Assembly (NCBI RefSeq): GCF_016808095.1
Contig: NC_068973.1
Span: forward strand, 37,752,077-37,816,076
Length of the DNA: 64,000 nt
Reading direction: 5' to 3'
From: Vigna angularis
Taxonomy: Eukaryota; Streptophyta; Magnoliopsida; Fabales; Fabaceae
How positions within the stretch are numbered: position 1 is the stretch's first letter; each line of letters begins with the position of its first letter. Below, piece after piece: positions 21,911-38,944 of this stretch. The translations under genes and the position numbers were made by a program. A model generated the notes under the pieces. The model worked only from the letters and a program-made list of their open reading frames with translations. It was not told the DNA's origin and did not search any database.

Positions 21911-24610
21911 CGATTGAAGTCTCCTCTCAAACAATGTTACTTGTTTTGTTCCTTATGGTCATCATGTGAGTTTAAAAATGTTTTTTAGTCCCACGGTGAA
22001 CAGCAAAATATTTTTGTTGGATTGGCCAAATATCCACAACTTTAAGATAATTCAATTATGTGTTTCCTTCACTCTTGTTCGTACATTATTATCTTTTTGT
22101 TCAAGAGGTGTCATGGACTTTGTTTATTGTTTCAAGTGTTCAAATAAATTAGACTGGACTCTCAAAATTGTAATTGACTGAACTATTTTATGTTAGACCG
22201 GTATGATATCTACTATACATTAAGAACAAATTGAAAATTTATTAAAAAAAATCAAATTTTTACAGAAAAAAAAATTGCAAAATATCACTCCATAGATAGA
22301 TACCTTGGTTTGTCCATTATTTTGTAAAAAGAATAATAATTCTTCTGCTGATTTAATTTGCGCTTTTATATACAAAAAATTCACTGAAGTAAAGATATGA
22401 CATGAGGATTCCTTATACAATGACAGGTAGGTTCCACCAAAACAATCAACAGTAACACGAAGATTTCTTACATAGATTCATTTATCAATTGAATCATTAA
22501 TAGGATGTCTAGAGAAAGAAGTTCTATATAGGTTTTTATTGTAATTTTAGTAAGTACTCTACTTATTTTTATAAGTTTATTTAGTATATTTTCCATTTAA
22601 AAAAAGTGCATATTTTAAGCATAAATACAGTCTACTTATATTTATAAGTTATATTGTTAACTAGTTTATACATATTTTTTAAATCATTGCAATTTTAATC
22701 AATTTTATCAAGCGTAAAAATGTGAACATTATGTTTATCTTCTGGAATTTAAATTTGAATCCTTTAATTAATAATTCGTGTTTTAGAATTGTGAACAAAC
22801 AAACATGTACCAAAGAGTGGAGTGAAAATAAATTAGCCTATGTTCAAGTTTTATCTTTGAAACGAAATTCATCTCTAAACCAACCAAGCCTAACATTTCT
22901 TTGTCATTAGATGGAGGGTAATTCTACTAAAACATAGTCAATTATGCCACCTAAATTTTCATTTAATTAATTGTTAAATTAAATAAAGAATATAAAAATA
23001 ATAATTTTATTTTCAATAGTTATAATTATCTCGGATTTTTATAAAAGGGAAGTAACTGCTTTAATGCTTTTGCTATTTACATTTCCTAGACTTTCTAAGT
23101 TCACTTTCAATTTCCTATTCTTTTGTAAAATTACCTAATCAGCTCACATTATAAATCTACATTTTCTCTTTATTGAAAAAACACCTCAGTTTTGTGTCCA
23201 CAGAATAAATAAATAAATTGATAAAATATTTTATAACAACAATCGTGTTAATATAATTATATTGAAAAAGAACAAAGTGAATTTTATACATTTCAAGAAA
23301 AATATAGAAAATTGGTAGAAAGGATTCAAATGACAGCCGAAGAGCATTGCTAACAGTGGAGTGTAGGATTTGTAATTTTTTTATATGAAAAACAAATGGT
23401 GATCAAAATAAAAACAAAAGAGGATTGTAAATAAACGTATAGGAAGTGTAAGTAGCAAAAGCCTAAAAGTATACACAAGATAACATGCCTCGTTAACAAA
23501 TCAAGGAAGACAAATTCTAAAATTGTCTATTTCTTGTTTTTTTTATTTACTTATTAAAGAAAGTAACCCATACAATTTTTAATGTTTCAAAATATAAAAA
23601 TGTATTTGATTTTTAATTTTTAATTTAAATATTAGAAATTAGACTCGTAGTATTGAATGGTACGATACGATGTAATTTTTTTAGATATAAAGAATTCATC
23701 GTGTGATCTACATTATTACTAAATTAAGTGTATTTTCGCATTCTAAAAGCATAAACCTTCATTAAGAAAAATGTTATTTTTGTCATTTTTTTATTACTAT
23801 ATTATGAATATTTTGTTACACTATTATGAAAATCTTGTTACAATTATAATTATAGTTATGAATATTGAAATTATAAACATTACAAGGTTAAAAAAAATAA
23901 TATACATTATTTTGATATGAGTACGGTCTTTACAATAGGTAGTAGGATTTGAGTGGATTAAAGAATCTAACGTGTATTTCTTAAGGATTGAAACACATGG
24001 AAGATTCATACGAAAAATATTATCCGATGTTCAAATCAGTAAAAAATTTTGAGTCTTTATAAGTAAGAGAGAATGAATATTAGTGTAAGAGTGAGTATTA
24101 TATGGAAAATACCATATGTTGTTATAGGGTATTTGGGTCTTAGGGTTCATGTTATAAAATTGGTAATGCGATATTAAATAATATAAATAAAATAAATATT
24201 TACCTCATATGTAACAATAATAACAATAACACCGTACCTTGTTGTGAATAACAATAATAATATCACGATATGATCAAATTGACGAGATTTGCTATGATTA
24301 TCTTTGTGTGAATATTTGCTTCAATAAACCTATATTGGATCTGTTCCAAGACGATGAGACTTATTGGACTTTGTTGGACCACATTCTTTAACACATATAT
24401 TGAACGAGGTAGGCACATAAGTCCCTTAGTCTTAGGAGTTTGATTAGCATATGATAGGTGCTCGTTGTGGTAATGAGTGACCTCTTGACCAGGTTGTGGC
24501 GAAATGATTTCTTTGTAGTGCGAAATGATATTTCGCATCAAATGGTTTTGATCGAACCAAACGTAGCTTTATCTTAGGGGTTGAATTCGAGGAATGAAAC
24601 GTCAAAAGTT

Positions 24611-25245
24611 ACAGTAACGACAACGACAACAATAACAATTAGGATAATAACGATAACTACAATAATAACGGTAATTGTAACGGTAACGACAACGACAACA
24701 ATAACGACAACGGTAATGATAATGACAACGATAACAATATCAATAATGATAATGGTAAAGATAACGGTAATGACAACTATGACGGTAACGACAACGACAA
24801 CGGTAATGACAACCACAACCACAATCACAACAGTAACGACAACGCTAACGGAAACAACAACGACAACAACAACGGTAATGACAACGATAACAGTAACGAC
24901 AATGACTACGATAACAGTAACGACAATGACTACGATAATGGTAACGGTAGCGGTAACAGTAACAATAACGGTAACGGCAACGACAACGACAATGACAACG
25001 GTAACGAAAACGACAACGGTAACGGTAACGACAACGGTAATCGTAGCGGTAACAATAACAATAACGTAAAGATAATGACAACGTTAACAACAACGACAAC
25101 AGTAACGATAACGATAATGACAACAACGATGATGCAGTAACGTAATGGTAACACTAATGGTAACGATAACAATAATGATAACGATAACAGTAACAATAAT
25201 GATAACAGTAACAGAAACGAAAACTATAATAATAACATTAGCAAA
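24611..25245. repeat. About 635-bp degenerate trinucleotide/hexanucleotide array
   Basis: On the plus strand nearly every triplet reads AAY or RRY (AAC, AAT, GAC, GAT, GGT, AGT), often alternating as AAY-RRY. This leaves long open frames in several frames (threonine/valine/isoleucine runs or arginine/tyrosine runs) that are not genes. It appears to be a diverged microsatellite or minisatellite. Confidence 0.85.
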
Positions 25246-26455
25246 AATAATAATGTTTTAATTATTTATTAATTTTTCTTAATTTTAATATTTGAAAATA
25301 TTTGTTACCAACAAATATTTTACTCGCAAATATCCTTTTGTATCAATATTATCATTAAGGGTAATTTTGTTATTTTTATTTTTTATTTATTGAAATATGT
25401 TTTATATATATCATATAAGTTAAATTTTACACAAACTTTACTTTTCATCATGTCAAAGAACACTTTTTTATTTTACAACATGTTGTGGAGTCCTACTCAA
25501 TGAGTACAAATTTTAATCACATTGTCTAACAGTAAGATTTCCAAACACTACCTTCACAAAATCAAACAAATGAACACATATAGAACTATAATACATACCT
25601 AATTATTTTTTCTGCAGAAGAAGAAATATTCTGTCTAAACAATTTAAAGGAGAAATTGTAAAGACAAGAATGGGTAAGTTCTTTGAACGACGACAATTGA
25701 ATTAAAAGATGATAACCCGTTTCATATTTTATTCAGATTGAGTCATATAGAAATGATAAATATTTATTGTTGATGGTGCGTTTGAAAGTTTTATGAAATT
25801 CTATAGTTTTAATATGCAAACATGATTTAAAATTATAGGTTTGAGTTAAAGTTTGAACGGAAGAGAAACGTAATTATGGTATATATCTGAAAGCTTCTGA
25901 TGAAGAGAACAAATTAAGGACAGACAAAAGCTTGGAACTGAAACATCAACATCAGTTAAAACTGTCCCGAATAAGAGGTATAGATATATACAGTGTATTA
26001 TTCGTGGACGGTCCATATTGATGATTGTTATAGGTTCTCCAAGATGAAATTCCAACTGGACCAAAGGAAAAAGGACTGGTTCACAATTGCACTTTGCTAC
26101 TTTGCTAATTTGCTTCACATAATGGCTAAGATGAAAATGACGCTAACCAATTAAGCTTTGCATTTACGTCTCATGCATCACCCACATTATACTTTTTCAT
26201 CTTCTTTTGGTACTCCAATATCACTTTTCTTCATCAACTCATGTACCTAGGTTTCGATGCCATTTACTTGTGTGTATATTTAGATGTGATCTGATCGACC
26301 GTCAAATCATTAATAGATGCGTCAAATACCAAACCCCAAAATAATTTGCCCTAGATATTTTCCTTACAATACACTGCCACCAAATTAAAGTAGATATAAT
26401 AAAGGGAAAGAAGGTTACAAATTACAATGATGACAGGTATTCTTAAATGATCTAG

Positions 26456-30310
<3,855 letters not shown>

Positions 30311-32699
30311 TTAAATAGTGGCTGATTTGGATTTATTTGGAATTTTTAATAATTAAAAAAGCAGTAGTGGTATTTTTTTGGATTCATTAGAATTATGACG
30401 TCATTAGCCCCTTTCAATATTCCGTTGACGATATCATCCTTCCACACCAATTGTCTGCCACTTGTGCAAGTTTTTGAATTCCTGAATTATTATTATATTA
30501 TTCCCTGACATCTTATACTGTGAATGCAGTCCCATGCACTTCCAGTGAGCTTCTATCGTCCCACCTACAAAAACTTCTTTTCGTCTTTTTTTTTTTAAAT
30601 ATTATTAATAAACTTCAATTTTATAAGAAAATACAAAATTTGTATTTTTACAGTTTTCTTAATAAAAAGAGAAAAAGAAACACCTTTTTTTTAAGTTACC
30701 TGTTACTAACCTAACTCTAAATGATTAAAAAAACTAAATTAGGAGATTTTTTTAAACTTATTTCAAAGTCATAATTCCTAAATTAGTATCAGGTTCTTCT
30801 GTTAACTGTTCATGAACAATTACTACATCTCTTTCCATGACAAATAAAATAATTAAAAAGATAAAAAGAGTATAACATAAACATTATTCAATGGCTAAAT
30901 GCATCTTACTTAACTCCACTATCAAATCGTCATTATCTACAATCATTGCAATGGTGAAAAGATACTCACTCAAAATAGAAACCAGTCAGGTAAATTTATC
31001 CCAGATTAAACAAGTATTTACTTTTAAAATATTAAAGCTATGGATATCATTTAACATTTTTTTTAATTTAGTAATGTAGCTTATTTAAATAGATATGATA
31101 TAATGTAACATTATTGATTATTTTTTAACATAAACTGTAAAATTATATGCGAATTAATATGTTTAAAAGTTTAATTCTCTTTTAACACCGAGACTTAAAT
31201 TCGTTAATTTATTTAGAGATAATATTATTGACCAACTTAATAAAGCATAACATAAAATAAGTAATAAAGACAAACTATAATGATATGTTTTTGAAATAAT
31301 GTAAAAGGGAACTGCATCAATGGCAGCAAGGCATATGCTTAATGGTGGAATGAGCAGGAAGACCGTTAATAGGTGAAGACTATGAAGATGTGTGACATGG
31401 CAAGTGATGAGGAGAAACATTGAAGGAAGAAATTAAATTTTATTTTACTTTCTCATAAAAATAATAAAGCGGTTTTATTTTGTATTATTACTACTTTTTC
31501 AAAAAGAAATTAATAAATTATAACATTTTCGAAAACTTACGCCTACATTGATTTATCTTTTAAATGCTAAAATCACTGTTAATTAACAATTCACAATAAT
31601 ATCTCTGAAGTACATAAAAAATTTATTATATGGTATTGTGTTGTAGATGTAACTAATATGATCTAGATATAAGAAATTAGGTCACACTCCAATTACTAAT
31701 AGTATCAAGCTGTAATCAATTACCATATCAATTATTGATATCCTGTTACAATGTTTGTAATCAATTATCAATCAAGGCCATGTTGTCTGGCCGGATGCAT
31801 ATTTTTAAAATTATTTTACTATTTATTCCTTTTATTGTCTTATTGCAGTGTTTCAATAACGTATTTTCAAATAGTAATTATTTAATTAGCGGTAAGATTA
31901 AGAGAATTTATCTTATGTTTATTTTCATTTTCCTTTTAGTAATACTAAAAAACATATTAATGAAAAAAAAAAGTTATTTAATTTTTTTTTACCGTGGTCG
32001 TATGAATTAAATTTCCTTTCAAACCATAGCAACTTCTTGTTTTTCTTACTTAGAGAAAAAAAAGGACAATTTGAATTCTTGGTGGTGTGGTTTAATAAAC
32101 ACACATTTTTTTATGTTTATCTAAATATGGAATATAAAATTTATTAAACTAATTATTAGTTTTTTATTTATCGAATTTATATTTATATAATTTTATTTTT
32201 TTTCCACAATTTTTATCGATGAAATAAAATAATTTATTTAAAGAATACAAGTTGTAATATGCTTGTGTGAATAATTCTTAAATTAATTACTCTTTTGACA
32301 CCTGTAAATTTTATTGGTTTTTTGGTCTTTCTCTTTATTTCATTCTATCCACGCCATCACACTATTTCAGTTTTTTTGCCTTCAATGCCCACTATTCTTA
32401 TTTCTTTTAGTTTATTTTTTATACTCATAAAGCATCTGATTTTTCATGGACTTGATTTTTCACATTATTAATATTTTTGTTATTTGGAAAATTTTTATTT
32501 ATAGATAATGGTTGATATGTAATAAGAGGCGTAATACACGAACACTATCAAAGATAAAATAACACTGTACCACTTAGAATATTAATATTTTAATCATATT
32601 TTTTTAAATTAAAAATTTTAAATCATATTATTGTATTATTAAAATGGTTGTCAAATGAAATACTTCTAAAACTATAATTTTCCATTTTAGGATTCCAAA

Positions 32700-33053
32700 C
32701 TATATATTTTTATTATTAATACTGATATTATTAGTATTAGTAGTACTATTACTAGCATTAACATTAGTAGTATTATTAGTATTAGTAGAATATCATTATT
32801 ATTAATAGTAATATTATTAGTATTAGCATTAGTAATATTAGTATAAATATTATTATTGTTGTTCTTAGAATTCATATAAATATTATTATTACTATTATTA
32901 GTGTTAGTATTGTTATTAGTATTATTCTTACTATTATATTTAGTATTAAATATTATTAATTAGTATTATTTTTTTGAAATAATACTAGTATTAGTATTAG
33001 TAGTATTAGTCATGATATTAGCATTATTATTGTTAGCAGTAGTATCATTACCT

Positions 33054-33087
<34 letters not shown>

Positions 33088-33175
33088 GCATTGGTAACAT
33101 TATTATAAGTATTATTATTGTTAGTATTATTATAAATATTAATATTAATATTTGTATTTTTAATATTAATCTAGG
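32700..33175. repeat. Degenerate ATT/AGT trinucleotide array
   Basis: About 475 bp made mainly of ATT, AGT and AAT triplets, with a pure ATT run of about 33 bp near 33056-33090. It is the second large trinucleotide array in the window. Confidence 0.85.
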
Positions 33176-33856
33176 ATAATTTTTTACTGTTTCTAATACT
33201 ATATTAAGAATAAAAGTTCACTTTTATTATAAATCACCTGACTAATCTGCAATACAATTTTATATTTTGACTTAGGAATTTGTAAAGAATTTTTTATGAT
33301 GGAAAAGTGGTAAACCAAATTTGATATAAAAATTATAGCATGGTTAATTTAAAAGGTACAGTTATTTCTTTATCTACATAATATAAAAGCTTGTTTACCA
33401 TGTTAGATAAAATTGATTTGTTTTTTCATCAACCAACCAACTGACTAACTGAAGTTAACCCAAATACAATTATTTTTGTATTAATGATCGCTTGGATTCC
33501 ACGTTAACTAGGCATATAGAATGTGTACTTGATAATAGTTTAGAAAGTTTTTTTTTCATAATTAGATATTAATTCTTTTAATATAGTTAAGTCCAAATGC
33601 TTACTAAATCTATTATGATAAAATTAACTTTACGACATATATACTTGAATATTTCGATAAATTTTAATTACAAAAAATATGTATTATTTAAATATGATTA
33701 AATATATATGCTTTTAGTTGTTAATCTTAAATACAAAATTGAAATTTGTTATTATCTCAAATTTTAATATATTTAGATTTATAAACTTTAAAAATAAATA
33801 GATACCATTATTCTGTATCATTTAACACGTTATAAGTCAATCTAAAATGTCATTAC

Positions 33857-34018
33857 GTAAAAAGATTTAACTGAATTAATTTTTTAAAAAATTATTTATT
33901 CATCAGAAATAAAATATATATAATTTGAGATATAATGTAAAAAGATTTAACTGAATTAATTTTAAAAAAATTATCTATTCATTAGAAATAAAAAATATAT
34001 ATATAATTTGAGATATAA
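33857..34018. repeat. 80-bp tandem duplication
   Basis: GTAAAAAGATTTAACTGAAT starts at 33857 and again at 33937. The units match closely through the phrase TATAATTTGAGATATA. Confidence 0.85.
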
Positions 34019-35087
34019 ACTAATTCTTATTCTACATTCAAAAGACTAAACACATATTTAATTTTTAAAATATTACATTGTCAGTGCTACAAAATTAAGT
34101 TTACTATAGTCTCATCTTATCTGGATTTGAATAAATAGGAGAGAAAAGATAGTGACGAAAGCAATTGAGTTTGAAATGAAAGGTTATGCGCCTGCGCACA
34201 CAGCACTTTTGTAGTGTGGAATTGCTTCAATATTTTATCTTTGATTTAAGCCAAGTTCCACAAATCAAAAACACTTATCATTACCAGAACTCAACTCACA
34301 TTATGCCATTTTTTGAAGAAAAATAAAATCGTAACAACTCCCATAGTTGAAAAAGTGTGGGTCATAAAACAAAATTAAAATCACACCAATTTTAATTTAT
34401 GTTGTGTAGTGTGTGGTTTTCTTTACATTTTCATTTGATGCATTGAGATTATTAAACTATAGTGCCGACGTTTATATAGCATTTCGCATTTTGCTTAGTT
34501 TTGTTGTGATCTGCGCTTAACATGGGAACTAGGTCATGCCGAAGCAAGTTATAACAAAGATTGACTTGTGATGTAATAGGAGGCATGTTTGAGATTCTTA
34601 AAAGATCTCTCAGTCACGTCATGAGGTTCGGTTTATAGATACAAACTCAACTATCACCTTATTATCTTTTTCTTCCTATATGTCCTGTTAAACAACTGCC
34701 TTTTGCTTTCTAATTTGTCTTACTCCTCTCATAAAAATACATTTATGCACACCCTATTTCTTCATGCTATCATTGCTTAGTCTTTATAGAATCATAGCCA
34801 CCTATTTTAATATTTCACATTCCCCTATACGTCTTTCTTCTTTTCTACCACTTACCCATATCAGTCCAAAACACTTCTTCACACCACAAAACTCAATAAT
34901 TCATATTGGAAATACCCAAGATATAAAACTAAAGCAAAGTTTGATGAAAGACTGATTTAAATTGAAGAGTAGTTTTTTAATTTGATATTAATACACATTA
35001 TTCATTAAAAGTAATAATTAATATGATAAAATAGATAAGATGATCGAAGTGCAGTTCACGATGCTTATTTCAGTTGATTGATCAGGA

Positions 35088-37264
35088 CTAAGTGCGACGA
35101 ATAATAATGGGAGCACCATGCTGTGGCGTGAGAGTAATAGTAGAAGTTGCTGGAGCATGAGCATAAGTGGGTGAGAGTTGGAAAGAGAAGTGTTGAAGAA
35201 TGAAAGCCAGAGCCATCTTTGCTTCTAAGATGGCAAAGTTTTGGCCAGGACAAATTCTTGAGCCCCCACCAAATGGATAGAAAGCGATATGATCCTTTGA
35301 AGCTTTTGAAATCCCTTCACTGAATCTACCTGGGTTGAACTCTTCAGGCTCATCCCAATAGTTACTGTCATAATGAAGAAGTAACAAAGGTAAACACAGT
35401 TCAACCCCTGCTGGAATGGAAATGTTTCCCACTCTTGTTTCACACCAATTGTATTTGTTGATGTTTACCAGAGGAGGGTATAATCTCAAAACTTCATACA
35501 GTATCATTGACACCTGCATATAGTCAAACACTTGGTGGTCATTTTTTTCTTCTTTCTTCAAACTAATCATTACAACAACAACAACAACAGACAATGAACT
35601 TACAATCTTGAGGTGATTAATGTCTTCATAGTCAAGTGTTTTTTTGCCAAAAATCTTCAACACCTCTGTTCTTGCCTTCTCTTGCCAATTTGGATGCATA
35701 GATAAAACAATCATAGTCCATGAAAGCAAGTTGGCCGTGGTCACTTGGCCGGCAAAGTAAAACAACTTGCATTCTTCAATCACATTATCTGTTGTTAAAG
35801 AACCACTTTCTTCCCTATACTGTAGCAGTGAACTTAATAAATCATGCTCTTTCACTTTATTCTCTTTCATTGCCTGTTCTTTCTTCTGTATCATATCTCG
35901 TAACATAGCTTTGATTTGGATATCTAGGTTGTACCTGCGCTTGTTCTTTGTGGTTGGTAAAAATCTAGGTTCATGCAATCATAAAAAGTGAAGTGAGTAC
36001 AAATCATCCAATACTTTTAGATTTCAAATTTGTATTTTATAACCAAAGGTCACTTCACAATGGAACCTGATAAAAAAAACAGTTCATTATATTTGTAGTT
36101 CATGGATTTTAGAATAAGATTAGCTTTGAAAGACTCACCATGAATAATGTTTGCTTCTGATGGTTGATCAGGTTTTAAGTTTTCATAAATAAACATAATG
36201 GTTTATGTGTCGTACCTGTAACCTGGGATATAGATGTTGTTGAGGGCTTCGTTGACCAAGATTGCTTGCTCCTTTTGCAGTTCAAAAATTTTCTTTCCCT
36301 CTTGGTAGTTACTTCCAAAGGCTGTTCGAGCTATCACATCACCAGTAAGAATGTGGAATTCTGAACAAACATTCAATTCATACCATCCACGAGCTTCTAC
36401 TAATTTCTCCCATCGCTCGATCATGTTGTTACAGCTGATTGAAAATGCTGGCATCATTGCCTATAATATAACTCAAAACTATATCAGCATTGTTGCTTAA
36501 TCTTTACTGTTACTGTATAAGATTGAACTGTTTTGATCATTGTTGGAATAGGATAATCGACAAAAAAGCTATCATTTACTGGTGTTAAAGACAGAAAGGA
36601 GCAGAAAAGAAAAGTGTTTGGGATATAAAAAGTTACCTTCAACTTCTCAAGGTGGAAAGCTGAATTTACCACCCTTCTGCGTTTGCTCCAAATTTCGCCT
36701 TCTAACGAAGACAATCCTAACGATAGAAGATTGATGAGAGGGTTACGTGGTGGCTTCAGAAAGTGCCCTTTCGTGTTTGTTAAAATCGATCGTGTGAGCT
36801 CTGCATCTGCTATTATGAGTCTTGGTGTTCTTCCAAACCAACACAGTGAAATCTTACCTATACACATAAATAGCATTACTTTGATTAATCATTCACTACA
36901 AAAGCAATAAAACTAACTTAAACCCAGTACAAGAAACGTGTTAGAAATGTTGTTTTAAAAGTGATTATGATGGTAAAACTAATTTACCATGTTGCTGAAC
37001 GATTTGGTGCATGAAAGGGACGACTCGAGGGATGATCTGATGGTCAAGGGAGATAGTTTTTGATAATGCCTTTTGGATACAGTCTTTCATGTCTGAAGTG
37101 TCACCAGTAAAAAACCTGTATGAAGTTCCTCTAATCCCTTGATTCCTCAACAATTTCTCAATTTTTCTGGGTCTCCACCACATAGTGTTCACAAAGCTAA
37201 TCATGACATAGAAAAGTAGCAAGGCAAAACACCATGCCATAGTTTTGAACATGCTATCTTCCAT
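35088..37264 (-). CDS. Cytochrome P450, CYP72 clan, 509 aa, five exons
   Basis: Exons 37264-36988, 36857-36637, 36460-36216, 35964-35604 and 35513-35088 total 1,530 nt with agreeing phases. It opens MEDSMFKTMAW with a membrane anchor (about 8-30), then the CYP72-clan features WWRPRKIEKLLRNQGIRG, the ISLCWFG block, and FHLEKLK before an exon end. ExxR is at E375-R378 and the haem cysteine is C456 in FGGGSRICPG. Two conserved positions differ. The I-helix reads AGQVTT, with V322 where most P450s have Glu/Asp; and the PERF-type motif reads PGRF, with G430 for Glu. Such an enzyme sits on the ER membrane and would use cytochrome P450 reductase. The C terminus resembles CYP721, CYP734 and CYP749, so the subfamily and substrate are not assigned. 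The frame is intact, so it is not an obvious pseudogene. Confidence 0.9.
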
Positions 37265-38367
37265 GTTTAAACTAAACTGGTATAGAGCAAATAACAGGGC
37301 TATTTCAACCACAATAAAATGAAGATAGAATTGTGGTGAAATTGAGGATTAATATAACCACGGAAGAAACCTAAAGCTTAAAAACTTAGTGTCAAAGAAT
37401 ATTCATTTGAGGTGAATGAGCCAAAGAGATGCATCCAAATGTTCAAAATCAAAACTCATCTATTTTATAGGAAGGATTTGGCTTCTCTTACTCTTTCTTC
37501 TTTTAGTATTATTTGATGATTTTAAAACTCTAATCCTTATTAGTATTAATATATATTTATATAAAACAATGATAACATAAAATAAGTTATAAGTTAAAAT
37601 TAGATATGAGAAATTTCTCTTGCCAAGTGGAATCATAAGGTAATTTTACCCATCACGTCCCAATTTAATAAACCGGTTTACCATTTAAAGACAAACAAAC
37701 TATGACTTTATCATCTTATGTCACTATAAATATTATACATTTATCATGTTTATGTCAGTTTTAAATATCAACAATTTTAAAGGAAATGTAGGGGAAATGC
37801 AATTAAATACGTTAAGGCCATAAGTACTAATCTTGCAATTAATTAATGGATGCACTAGTGTTTACCTATGCTTTACGATTTTTCCCTTTTGGTCAGAACC
37901 CTTTATGTATGAAACTCCTATCTCTGCACAATGTTTTTCTTTTTAAAGAAAAAAAAATTGTTCTTTTTTATCTATTTTTTTTTAATTTTAAGATAATATA
38001 TAATTTTCTAATTATAGTTTTTTATTATGTTTTGAAAATAATTGAAGGATATATAATAAATAAATTATTTAAAATTTCTAATTCTACTTTATATACAGAG
38101 TATTAAATAAAAAATAATATATTTAATTTGTTTTAAAGATCAATATTTACAATATGAAAAATATCAAAGTAACAAGTTGTTATAAATATACAATAATCCC
38201 TTTCTTGATATGATCAAATATGTATCTAGTTTTAATCACTATTAGCCTAGTTGTTCGTCAGCATATATTTTTTTTATTAATTTCTAGACAAACTAATTTA
38301 TATTCTTAGTATTTTTATGGGCCCATTCTTTTGAAGTCTGTATTTTTATTTGGGAGTTGCTCCCTCC
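37265..38367. other. P450 upstream region and AT-rich DNA
   Basis: Holds the P450 promoter, with no unambiguous motif, and AT-rich sequence. No other gene is visible. Confidence 0.5.
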
Positions 38368-38397
38368 ACCCCCACACATCTCTTCCTCCACCTCCCC
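38368..38397 (+). repeat. Left terminal inverted repeat (core)
   Basis: Pairs with 40847-40876 at 28 of 30 bases. The sequence to its left (GGGAGTTGCTCCCTCC, from 38352) may belong to the terminus but has no partner on the right. Confidence 0.7.
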
Positions 38398-38771
38398 TTT
38401 ACTTTTTTGCCCCTTCCTCCACCTTTCCTTTACTATTTTGCCCCTCAGTAAAATTTTATTTTTAAAATTATTGTTTTTTAATTTTATTCATTTATAACAT
38501 ATTTCACTAATAACCTACGTAGTTCCTTGTATGAGTAAAATATTTTTCTGCAAAGCTTGGTGATCGTGAAAAGAATTATCAAGCAATCTTCATCTTGTTC
38601 TCGGTGCAATACGTGGTGCAGTGCGTTTATGGTGTAGTGTCCTTGTCGTGGTTCCTCTCCAGGTACGTAGTCATAATCCTTCCTATAATTCTAAACCCTA
38701 AACCCTTCCCATACTTCCAATAATCCTTTGAATATCCAAGCCTATAATCCTTGCATGAGCCGCAAAACGTA

Positions 38772-38944
38772 GTAAAATAAAAACGAAACCTAAAAGGAAC
38801 ACTGCCTGGACGGATGACATCCTTCAACGGATGTCAACATCCGTTTAAGGCGAAACGGATGTCGACATCCGTTTTGCCTTAAACGGATGTTGACATCCGT
38901 TGAAGGATGTCATCCGTCCAGAGGCAGTGTTCCTTTTACGTTTC
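38772..38944. repeat. Large near-perfect palindrome built of ACGGATGT units
   Basis: Centred at GTCGAC (38861-38866). Arms of about 81 bases match their reverse complements with only a few differences, and contain repeated ACGGATGT/ACATCCGT words. Single strands would form a long hairpin. Subterminal short palindromes of this kind are seen in some plant DNA transposons. Confidence 0.9.

Larger units (their letters stand above)
20300..26455. other. Gene-poor region between FBL15 and CKX
   Basis: About 6 kb of AT-rich DNA. The only clear structures are a possible antisense retrotransposon fragment near 21590-21900 and the trinucleotide array at 24611-25245. No host gene is supported. Confidence 0.6.

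Noticed and set aside
24574..25196. Several overlapping long frames of Thr, Val/Ile or Arg/Tyr runs
   Set aside because: They arise on both strands from the AAY-RRY triplet array and have no protein character.
31660..31790. AATCAATTA-type repeats as a possible CRISPR-like or satellite array
   Set aside because: Only a few irregular copies in AT-rich DNA, with no regular spacing.
38685..38706. CTAAACCCTAAACCC as an interstitial telomere
   Set aside because: Only about two heptamer units, too short; at most a telo-box.
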